Under the pieces are notes generated by a model. That model was given only the letters and a program-made list of their open reading frames with translations, made no database searches and had not been told where the DNA came from. From NCBI RefSeq assembly GCF_002251945.1, contig NZ_NDHW01000200.1:1-64000 (forward strand): 64,000 nt of DNA, given 5' to 3'. This DNA comes from Pseudanabaena sp. SR411. GTDB lineage: Bacteria; Cyanobacteriota; Cyanobacteriia; Pseudanabaenales; Pseudanabaenaceae. A program made the translations under genes and the position numbers. This document shows positions 15,639 through 22,209 of the stretch, one piece after another; position 1 is the stretch's first letter; the number at the start of each line of letters is the position of its first letter.

Positions 15639-16901
15639 TTATGTAATTACTATTTTGGGACTATTGTACCAATTGTAAGTCGGACTATCAGGATCATCAT
15701 CCACACCCAACTTACTTTCAGCACCATCAATCCGCATCCTTACCAGATATTCCCCCGCCTTGATATTCGTAATGGGAATCTCAATTGTGGAAACAGTACT
15801 AGGCAAAGGAGGACGATCAAATAGATAGACGGATGGATTGTCAGATGTCCATTCATTCAAAGCTAAGACTACTTTCTGTTTCTCTCGTACTAATACATCT
15901 AACTGAACTACAATCACCGCCGATCGCAAATTATCTTCGATCTCTTCTAACTGGCTCACAGATACATTCACAATCGTCGGACAGAGGATAAACGGCATCA
16001 CATTTGAGGCGATCGCATTAGTAATTAACGGTGAAGTGCTACTGATGCGATGGATCACTTGCAAACTTTGTACCCCAGCTTGAATTTGTGGTAAAGCCAT
16101 ATCCTCTAGAGAAAAAACAATTTCGCGATCTTGAACAGAAGTAGGACTAATTACTAAATCCCCAACATGGATTTCTACCGTCTGACTTTGGAGGTTGCGC
16201 CCACGAATGACCATCACACTACCGATCACAATCGGCTCAAATCGATTACCCTGAGCCACGACCTGCTCAATGTAAGGTGATGCAGGAAACGGAGCCAGCC
16301 CTGCGGGGGAAGCATCGCGAATTGGCAAGGCTCTCTGGAAGTTTTCCCGACCTTCGACGATCACCAGACAAGCACGATAGGCGATCGATAATACATAGGG
16401 AACTTGATAAAACACTGACCAAGCCTTAGATAGATCCTCCAGTGAAATATCCACAGGCACAATATGAACCTGTTGAATCTGATCAGCAAGATCGGAATCA
16501 ACTAGAAATGGGAATGTAGAATCATTGCAGGTAGAACGAATCAGTTCAGGTGTAAGAATTCGCTTGTCAACAAGGGTACTTACCACACTTCCCAAGACTC
16601 TCTGGGGTTGCAGTTCTGCATCATTGCCATAGCAACTCATCATGTAAAAAAGATCGATCGCCACTTGACGATTAAGGGGATTTCCCTTGGTGCGATTAGG
16701 TGTGGAATCGTAGTTAGCTAAAGAAGGATTACTAGTTACCTGATACAAAAAAATATTTACCCCTACTTCTGGAGCGCCTGTGGAAATCCCCCCTGGAGGT
16801 AAAGTGGTGGCTCGCGCTCCTTCAATATCCTGTTGAATCACCGATTGTAAAACCCGTTGCAGAGTTGCTGTCACCGTCGCGATCGCTAAATAATTACTCA
16901 T
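15639..16901 (-). CDS. DUF4255 / Pvc16-like protein of a contractile injection system
   Basis: A 420-residue protein. Its N-terminal 190 residues are DUF4255 (SNYLAIATVTATLQRVLQ, VGVNIFLYQVTSNPSLAN, QVAIDLFYMMSCYG); the rest looks like beta-sandwich, IPT/Ig-like sequence (VIGSVMVIRGRNLQ). DUF4255 proteins correspond to Pvc16/Afp16, the component that caps the tube distal to the baseplate in extracellular contractile injection systems. ATG 16901 has GGTGAG 7 bases upstream and overlaps the response-regulator stop by 8 bases. A GTG two codons earlier is possible. The sheath/tube operon lies divergently 1 kb away. Confidence 0.82.
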   Translation of the reverse strand: MSNYLAIATVTATLQRVLQSVIQQDIEGARATTLPPGGISTGAPEVGVNIFLYQVTSNPSLANYDSTPNRTKGNPLNRQVAIDLFYMMSCYGNDAELQPQRVLGSVVSTLVDKRILTPELIRSTCNDSTFPFLVDSDLADQIQQVHIVPVDISLEDLSKAWSVFYQVPYVLSIAYRACLVIVEGRENFQRALPIRDASPAGLAPFPASPYIEQVVAQGNRFEPIVIGSVMVIRGRNLQSQTVEIHVGDLVISPTSVQDREIVFSLEDMALPQIQAGVQSLQVIHRISSTSPLITNAIASNVMPFILCPTIVNVSVSQLEEIEDNLRSAVIVVQLDVLVREKQKVVLALNEWTSDNPSVYLFDRPPLPSTVSTIEIPITNIKAGEYLVRMRIDGAESKLGVDDDPDSPTYNWYNSPKIVIT

Positions 16902-17592
16902 CTGCACTCACCAAACCTAATTTCAATGCTCTGACGATCGCCTGTGTCCGACTAGCCACACCCAACTTCTCAAATACACTAGTTAGATGTGCCTTAACAG
17001 TGGCGATCGTCACATGCAAATAGCGAGAGATATCTTCGTTAGAGGCTCCCTTAATTAACCAGTTCAGTACCTCCTGTTCGCGATCGGTGAGATGGATAGT
17101 GGAATGCCCCTGTAGCGATCGCCCTGCATAGAAATGAAAAATCCGAAAGAAACTCGTGGCAATATCGGGCGGCAAAAAGATTTCATCATTCATAACTGTC
17201 GAAATTGCCTCATAAAGTTGACTGCCAATGCGATCTTTCGCCACATATCCTCTTGCTCCCAACTGCATCGATCTAAATACTAATTCATCTTCACGATGCG
17301 ATGACAAAATTAAAACCTTGCCATGATAGTCTAACTTTTTAAGATCCATCAATACTTTTAACCCGCTATCTTCGGGTAATTTTAAATCGAGTTTGACATC
17401 CAAAAGAATTAAAGAAGGCTTCTGCTCGACTACCAGCTTAATCGCTTGGACACAAGAAGTTGCTTCTCCGACAATCTTAAACTGAAGATAACAATCATCA
17501 CTATAAAAACTCAGTAATGTATGTAAACCCCGACGAAAATCAGAGTCATCTTCTACCAATAAAACCGATACTATTTGAGCCGTTGTTGTCAT
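16894..17592 (-). CDS. NarL/FixJ-type response regulator
   Basis: A 232-residue two-component regulator. The receiver domain (about 8-140) has the acidic pair D15/D16 and the phospho-accepting D65 in LILLDVKL, with a slightly extended loop after it (KLDLKLPEDSG). The C-terminal LuxR helix-turn-helix (about 165-225) contains LTDREQEVLNWLIKGASNED and TVKAHLTSVFEKLGV. It overlaps the DUF4255 gene by 8 bases, so regulator and cap protein are made from one mRNA, and it faces the sheath operon. The obvious inference is that it controls CIS expression. No cognate kinase gene is adjacent. Confidence 0.92.
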   Translation of the reverse strand: MTTTAQIVSVLLVEDDSDFRRGLHTLLSFYSDDCYLQFKIVGEATSCVQAIKLVVEQKPSLILLDVKLDLKLPEDSGLKVLMDLKKLDYHGKVLILSSHREDELVFRSMQLGARGYVAKDRIGSQLYEAISTVMNDEIFLPPDIATSFFRIFHFYAGRSLQGHSTIHLTDREQEVLNWLIKGASNEDISRYLHVTIATVKAHLTSVFEKLGVASRTQAIVRALKLGLVSADE

Positions 17593-17699
17593 AGATCAGT
17601 GGTCATCGATCATTGATTTTTAGCAATTCTTAACAGATCTCTTGTTAATTCTTAGCAATTGATTTGTATTTATAGCTACAGCCATTTCAGTTAAGACAT

Positions 17700-17750
17700 A
17701 AACCCAAAAGAGAGTTGCGGTGCTACGCGCCGCAACTCTCTTTTGGGTTT
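17700..17750. repeat. palindromic hairpin element (AAACCC...GGGTTT class)
   Basis: Near-perfect inverted repeat beginning AAACCCAAAAGAGAGTTGCG, almost identical to the one at 43924-43976, with one arm carrying a TGC variant near the tip. Confidence 0.85.
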
Positions 17751-17825
17751 TGGGTTTTTCCTAACATAATTGTCTACCGCTATAACTTCAAGAACTTTAG
17801 AGAATCTCATCCTTATTTAGAAGTA

Positions 17826-17883
17826 TAGACTAAAGTCTAATAACCCTTAATTTTGATCATCCCTACTGTATACGTCTATAGAC
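17826..17883 (+). promoter_or_regulatory. pair of TAGAC/GTCTA palindromes upstream of the sheath gene
   Basis: TAGACTAAAGTCTA (17826-17839) and GTCTATAGAC (17874-17883) are both palindromes built from the same half-site, centred about 46 bases apart. The second ends 18 bases before the sheath ATG. They could be operators for the divergently encoded response regulator, which is an inference. Confidence 0.45.
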
Positions 17884-17901
17884 ATAGTTAAAGGGTGGCA
17901 T

Positions 17902-19611
17902 ATGGCACTAGACTACTTCGCCCCGGGCGTATACGTCGAAGAGGTTGATAAAGGCAGTCGTCCTATTGAAGGCATTAGCCTCAGTGTGGCTGGCTTTATT
18001 GGATTTACCGAAGACGTACGCGGTGATGCTGATCTGTTTAAACCGATGATGGTTACATCATGGGATCAGTATCGCGAATACTTTGCAGCTCCTGGTTCCG
18101 ATGGATACACCGACTTTGATGCTTACTTACCCTTCGCAGTCAATGGTTGGTTTGTCAATGGTGGTGGACGTTGTTGGGTGACGAGCATTGGTACAAGACT
18201 GCCTGGCTCTGAACCTCCTGCTCCCGAAGCAACTGCTCTGCGTATTGGTACATCCAATAACAAGCCAACATTGATGTTTAACATCAAGCCTGCCGATGCC
18301 TCCGCCAGCCAGTTGGCTCTCCCCTCAACAGGCGATCGCATCAAAGTCATCATTCAAGAAAGCACTCCCAAGCCATTACCCGAAGATGCTCCTGCCGATG
18401 CTGAGCCACCCCTAAATACTGGTGAATTTTTCAACGTTGTCGTTGTCCAAGGTGGTCAAGAGTTGGAGAAATACGAGCATGTCTCGATGAATCCACAGGT
18501 TGCTACCGAAGTCGCGGACTATGTAGTAACCGCGATCGCTGATTCCGAATATGTCACTATTGCCGACATCTCCACCAGCGGACAGCCACTCTCTCGCCGT
18601 CCCGCTAACGGAGCTTATGAGATCGCGCCACCTCCTTACATTTCCACCGTTGATCGCTTTGCGCGTGACTTGCTAGGACAAAGAGACGATCGCACTGGCA
18701 TTCAAGGCATGTTTGAAATCGATGAAACAGCGATGATTGCCTGCCCAGACCTAATGCGCGTTTATGAAGCTGGTCTGATCGACATCGATCAAGTGCATGG
18801 GGTCATGGAAATGATGCTTAGCATGTGCGAAAACTCCTTCCCAGGTCCTGCCTTCCGCATGGCTGTAATCGATCCTCCTCCGATCAAGCCATCCAAAGGT
18901 ATGGAAGCTGTACCACCCGATCGCCAAAAGCCTCAAGACGTAGCCCAATGGTTGAGCATGTTCAACCGTCGCTCGATGTTTGGCGCACTCTATTACCCTT
19001 GGATCAAAGTCGCCAACCCTCGCAAAGGCGGCAAGCCATCCTACGTTCCTCCTTGCGGTCATGTCATGGGTCTATGGTGTCGCACTGACCAATCACGCGG
19101 TATCTTCAAAGCTCCTGCTAACGATACTCCCAGAGGCGTACTTGGCTTAGCCTACGAAACCAACATGCGTGAGCAGGAAATGCTCAACCCCATCGGCATC
19201 AATTGCATTCGTAACTTTGCTAGCTACAATCGTGGCTTCAAAGTATGGGGCGCACGTACTTTGGTTGAACCAGACAACATTCAATGGCGCTATATCAGTG
19301 TCCGCCGCTTGATTAGCTATATCGAGAAATCGATTGAAATTGGTACTCAATGGGTTGTCTTTGAACCGAATGATACCGATTTATGGGCACGGGTAACTCG
19401 CACCGTCAGCAACTTCCTTGAAGGTCTATGGCGGAATGGTGCATTGTTTGGCGGCGCATCCTCAGAAGCGTTTTACGTCAAATGTGATGCCACCCTCAAT
19501 ACCAACGAAACCATGATGATGGGTCGTTTATATATTGAAGTTGGTATTTGCCCTGTCCGTCCTGCTGAATTTGTGATCTTCCGCGTCAGTCAGTGGTCGC
19601 CTAATAGTTAA
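17902..19611 (+). CDS. contractile tail sheath protein (CIS sheath)
   Basis: A 569-residue phage-tail-sheath family protein. The N-terminus ALDYFAPGVYVEEVDKGSRP and the C-terminal KCDATLNTNETMMMGRLYIE are the conserved handshake arms that interlink sheath subunits. The protein would form the contractile sheath of an extracellular or thylakoid-anchored injection system. GGGTGG sits just before the ATG. Only one sheath gene is present, whereas PVC-type loci carry several. Codon use is GC-richer than the neighbours, as expected for an abundant structural protein. Tube genes follow after a short hairpin. Confidence 0.93.
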   Translation: MALDYFAPGVYVEEVDKGSRPIEGISLSVAGFIGFTEDVRGDADLFKPMMVTSWDQYREYFAAPGSDGYTDFDAYLPFAVNGWFVNGGGRCWVTSIGTRLPGSEPPAPEATALRIGTSNNKPTLMFNIKPADASASQLALPSTGDRIKVIIQESTPKPLPEDAPADAEPPLNTGEFFNVVVVQGGQELEKYEHVSMNPQVATEVADYVVTAIADSEYVTIADISTSGQPLSRRPANGAYEIAPPPYISTVDRFARDLLGQRDDRTGIQGMFEIDETAMIACPDLMRVYEAGLIDIDQVHGVMEMMLSMCENSFPGPAFRMAVIDPPPIKPSKGMEAVPPDRQKPQDVAQWLSMFNRRSMFGALYYPWIKVANPRKGGKPSYVPPCGHVMGLWCRTDQSRGIFKAPANDTPRGVLGLAYETNMREQEMLNPIGINCIRNFASYNRGFKVWGARTLVEPDNIQWRYISVRRLISYIEKSIEIGTQWVVFEPNDTDLWARVTRTVSNFLEGLWRNGALFGGASSEAFYVKCDATLNTNETMMMGRLYIEVGICPVRPAEFVIFRVSQWSPNS

Positions 19612-19618
19612 TGATTTA

Positions 19619-19649
19619 TAAGAAGAACACCCGTAGGGTGTTCTTCTTA
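19619..19649. repeat. hairpin between sheath and first tube gene
   Basis: Perfect inverted repeat TAAGAAGAACACCC-GTA-GGGTGTTCTTCTTA, 8 bases after the sheath stop. It could stabilise or partly terminate the sheath mRNA and so set the sheath to tube ratio. Confidence 0.8.
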
Positions 19650-19755
19650 ATTGTACTTATCGCTTTTTTAAGATTTGTGCTGTGATTCTTACAGATTTAT
19701 GGCTTTAGATTTTAAAATAGTTAACAATCAGCACAGACCTGTAACTCAGATTTCA

Positions 19756-19765
19756 AGGAGGAAGA
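19756..19765 (+). promoter_or_regulatory. strong Shine-Dalgarno of the first tube gene
   Basis: AAGGAGGAAG directly precedes the ATG at 19766. It is among the strongest ribosome-binding sites in the window and fits a protein needed in many copies. Confidence 0.7.
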
Positions 19766-20239
19766 ATGGCTGAACTTATACCAATTCCTACTAGTCGATA
19801 CTATGTAGAATTTGATGGACTGACTGACAAGTTGATTAAAAGTGTTTCTGAAGTTACCTTTACAGGACAAACCGCAGGACATGAAAAACCTTTAGCCTCA
19901 ACCAAAGGTGGCAAGACGATTTGGCAGAGTACATCAGCAGGTTTTGAAGAAAACCCCAATGTCACCATTGAAGTCTATGTCACTGAAGGCGACATGGACT
20001 TTTACAACTGGATGCTGGCGACTATGCCAAAAAGTGAAGGGGGACAAGGCAAATGGTCTTCCAGCCGTAAAAATGGTTCAATCGTTGCCTACGATAGTGA
20101 AGATAACGAAGCAATTCGTTGGAGTTTAACTAATTGTTGGATTAAGTCTTACAAGGTCAGCGACTTTAACTCTGAAAGTAAAGATCTAGCTGTTGAGACC
20201 TTTGAAATTATCGCCGAGCAAATCAACCGCGTTAAGTAG
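19766..20239 (+). CDS. CIS inner-tube protein (gp19/Pvc1-like), copy 1
   Basis: A 157-residue tail-tube family protein (phage T4 gp19 superfamily, Hcp-like fold). Characteristic segments are SRYYVEFDGLTDKLIKSVSE at the N-terminus, VTIEVYVTEGDMDFYNWM in the middle and SYKVSDFNSESKDLAVETFE near the end. Hexamers of such proteins stack to form the rigid tube propelled by the sheath. It has a very strong Shine-Dalgarno. It is the best candidate for the major tube subunit of the three paralogues here. Confidence 0.9.
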   Translation: MAELIPIPTSRYYVEFDGLTDKLIKSVSEVTFTGQTAGHEKPLASTKGGKTIWQSTSAGFEENPNVTIEVYVTEGDMDFYNWMLATMPKSEGGQGKWSSSRKNGSIVAYDSEDNEAIRWSLTNCWIKSYKVSDFNSESKDLAVETFEIIAEQINRVK

Positions 20240-20327
20240 AGAAATCTATTGAATTTGTGAATTGATTTTAAATTTTTTGGTTGTGGTTTTGGTATTGATA
20301 TAGAACTTAGGATGAGGTCAATCAACT

Positions 20328-20801
20328 ATGGCAAAAGGTGAAATTTTAGCCTGCTCTAAATACTACTTTAACCTATCGGGTCTGGATGACTTGGTTGTTA
20401 AAAGTGTGAGTGGTATTGCTTCAACTCTGCAAACCGCAGGGGACAGCAAATCCTATGGAGTATCCAAGAGTGGCAAGTCAGTTATTCAAGCAACTGTCAC
20501 AGGTACAAGCAACAGTAACATTACGGTTGAATTTGTCTGTACCCTTGGTGACGATCGCTTGATCAAATGGTACAGCGCCTCACATTCCGAACCACTTGGC
20601 GGTGGTGGAACTCAAACTAAAGGTGAGCGCAAAACAGGTACGATCACTCTTTACAATCAAGGCGGCGAAGCTGCGGCAACTTGGGAATTAACTGGGGTGA
20701 TGCCTTCCAGCTATAAATCGACGAAGCTAGAAGCTGGTGCTGAGGGTCTAGCAACCGAGACGATCGAGTTTGTATATGAATCTTTGCATCGTAAAACATA
20801 A
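20328..20801 (+). CDS. CIS tube protein (gp19-like), copy 2
   Basis: A 157-residue paralogue of the preceding tube gene, with matching blocks SKYYFNLSGLDDLVVKSVSG, QTAGDSKSYGVSKSGK, FVCTLGDDRLIKWY and SSYKSTKLEAGAEGLATETI. It has diverged strongly, so the two are probably not interchangeable; in PVC/Afp systems different tube paralogues make the shaft and the layers next to the baseplate. GGATGAGG lies upstream of the ATG. A short hairpin follows the stop. Confidence 0.87.
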   Translation: MAKGEILACSKYYFNLSGLDDLVVKSVSGIASTLQTAGDSKSYGVSKSGKSVIQATVTGTSNSNITVEFVCTLGDDRLIKWYSASHSEPLGGGGTQTKGERKTGTITLYNQGGEAAATWELTGVMPSSYKSTKLEAGAEGLATETIEFVYESLHRKT

Positions 20802-20808
20802 AAGGTTT

Positions 20809-20837
20809 GTATGAGTGGTGTTTTGCGCCACTCATAC
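20809..20837. repeat. hairpin between tube genes 2 and 3
   Basis: Inverted repeat GTATGAGTGG / CCACTCATAC around TGTTTTGCG, starting 8 bases after the stop codon of tube gene 2. Confidence 0.75.
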
Positions 20838-20860
20838 TAAATTTTAAGAAGGTAGATTTC

Positions 20861-21352
20861 ATGACAGAAGAAGCTCAAATTGAATTTTTAACTAATTCTC
20901 GATTTTATGTAGAAATTACTTTGCAGGGTAGCCTCGAAAAGATTGACGGCTACTTTATGGAATGTAGTGGACTATCACGCAGTCAAGAAGCAATTGAAAT
21001 TGCTGAAGTAACTCCCCAAATATGGGGTAAGAGCGGTTCTACAAAAGGACGGGTTGTGCGTACCAAAATCCCTGGTAATGTCAAAAGTGACAATATTACG
21101 CTCAAGCAAGGGCTGACTATTTCCATGACTATGTGGAATTGGCTAAAAGCTGTTGAAGATGGCAACTGGGCGCAACAATTCCGCGATGGGGATATCACGG
21201 TTTATAATCAGGGCGCGGTTGAGCAAGCAAGATTTCGGTTTAATGGGGCTTGGCCGGTACGTTACAAAATTGCTGACTTTAAAGCTGATAGTAGTGAATT
21301 TGCGATTACTGAGGTAGAGTTAAGCGTTAGAGATTTTTTACGGATTAATTAA
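20861..21352 (+). CDS. CIS tube-family protein (gp19-like), copy 3; possible tube initiator
   Basis: A 163-residue member of the same family: NSRFYVEITLQGSLEKIDGY, the MECSGLSRSQEAIEI block, MTMWNWLKAVEDGNW and YKIADFKADSSEFAITEVEL. It is the most divergent of the three and resembles the tube-initiation or adaptor proteins (Pvc5-like) that join tube to spike; this assignment is by analogy. ATG 20861 has AAGAAGG about 12 bases upstream; the in-frame extension from 20807 would run through the hairpin and is rejected. Confidence 0.85.
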   Translation: MTEEAQIEFLTNSRFYVEITLQGSLEKIDGYFMECSGLSRSQEAIEIAEVTPQIWGKSGSTKGRVVRTKIPGNVKSDNITLKQGLTISMTMWNWLKAVEDGNWAQQFRDGDITVYNQGAVEQARFRFNGAWPVRYKIADFKADSSEFAITEVELSVRDFLRIN

Positions 21353-21370
21353 CAGATTAATTAAACATCT

Positions 21371-21670
21371 ATGATTCAAACAGAGTTTGAATTTACGTTA
21401 CCCAAGGGCTATGTTGATGGTGATGGGAATCTGCATCGTAAGGGTGTAATGCGACTATCAAGGGCGATCGATGAGATTACACCAATGCGCGATCCTCGTG
21501 TCAGGAATAATCCCGCTTACGCAACGGTAATTATTTTGTCTAGAGTAATTACAAAATTAGGTGGGTTAGAAGAAATCAGTTCAATGGTCATCGAAAATTT
21601 ATTTGCCATTGATCTTAGTTATTTGCAAAAGTTTTATCGTCAGATTAATGAACTAGAAGATCCAAATTAG
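21371..21670 (+). CDS. phage-tail-assembly-like protein of the CIS locus
   Basis: A 99-residue protein of the small family annotated as phage tail assembly protein in contractile injection loci: FEFTLPKGYVDGDGNLHRKG, then AIDEITPMRDPRV, AYATVIILSRVITKLGGL and FAIDLSYLQKFYRQIN. It probably acts as a tape-measure chaperone, by analogy with other tails. It starts 18 bases after tube gene 3 and ends the operon; its stop overlaps the convergent gene by 4 bases. No tape-measure, spike or baseplate gene follows. Confidence 0.75.
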   Translation: MIQTEFEFTLPKGYVDGDGNLHRKGVMRLSRAIDEITPMRDPRVRNNPAYATVIILSRVITKLGGLEEISSMVIENLFAIDLSYLQKFYRQINELEDPN

Positions 21671-22032
21671 GCAGTCTTTTGATCATCACGAATTTGTGAG
21701 TCCTTGGCGATTTCCTCTAATATCTGGTCAAATACCTTTCTCAAAATCAGCTTTTCTGTTGGAAATATATGAGGAACTTCATCGATCGCCTCCAAAGAAT
21801 TATTATCTAAAACTAGACAACTTTCACCATCAGCCATCAGCCATTCTAGTTGGAGTAAGGCTTCGCGATCGCCTAATTCGCTGGTGTATCCTTCCCGAAA
21901 TTCAAGCTCTATATCGGATGCATAACCATCCACAGGAATAAAGGCAGTTAGTTTAGCGTGATAACGAAGATTAAAATCTACGGCATATCCGAGCCTGATT
22001 AAGACTTGTTCTAACAATGAATAAGTAAGCAT
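21667..22032 (-). CDS. hypothetical protein, convergent with the CIS operon
   Basis: A 121-residue acidic protein I do not recognise. It begins MLTYSLLEQVLIRLGYAVDF, has a central segment rich in Glu and Asp (YASDIELEFREGYTSELGDR) and a helical C-terminus. It has no signal peptide or membrane segment. The composition and HIP1 sites in frame look coding. It overlaps the stop of the tail-assembly-like gene by 4 bases in convergent orientation. A link to the injection system cannot be judged from sequence. Confidence 0.6.
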   Translation of the reverse strand: MLTYSLLEQVLIRLGYAVDFNLRYHAKLTAFIPVDGYASDIELEFREGYTSELGDREALLQLEWLMADGESCLVLDNNSLEAIDEVPHIFPTEKLILRKVFDQILEEIAKDSQIRDDQKTA

Positions 22033-22143
22033 ATTATGATCCTAAACTGGTAGGGACTCCACGACCCAATCTTCGGGATCACTATTATATCGTGGCGATC
22101 GCTTTCCTATAGTGCTTTGCTTGGTAATTGCTCAATTAACGTC

Positions 22144-22200
22144 AGTTCGATATAGCCATTTGCGGCGTGCTTCGCACGCCGCAAATGGCTATATCGAACT
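22144..22200. repeat. palindromic hairpin element
   Basis: Perfect inverted repeat, arms begin AGTTCGATATAGCCATTTGC, tip GTGCTTCGCAC. It ends 9 bases after (downstream of) the stop of the NB-ARC/WD40 gene. Confidence 0.88.
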
Positions 22201-22209
22201 CATGTTCAA

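Larger units (their letters stand above)
17593..17901. other. divergent regulatory region of the injection-system locus
   Basis: This 309-base region separates the response-regulator and sheath genes. Next to the regulator are TAGCAATT direct repeats (17621-17628, 17653-17660) enclosing a TTAACA/TGTTAA inverted repeat (17630-17648). In the middle is the palindrome 17700-17750. Next to the sheath gene are two TAGAC/GTCTA palindromes (17826-17839, 17874-17883). It presumably contains both promoters. Confidence 0.6.

Noticed and set aside
17902-21670. A resident prophage
   Set aside because: Only sheath, tube and a tail-assembly-like gene are present with a DUF4255 cap protein; no capsid, portal, terminase, integrase or lysis gene, so a contractile injection system fits better.
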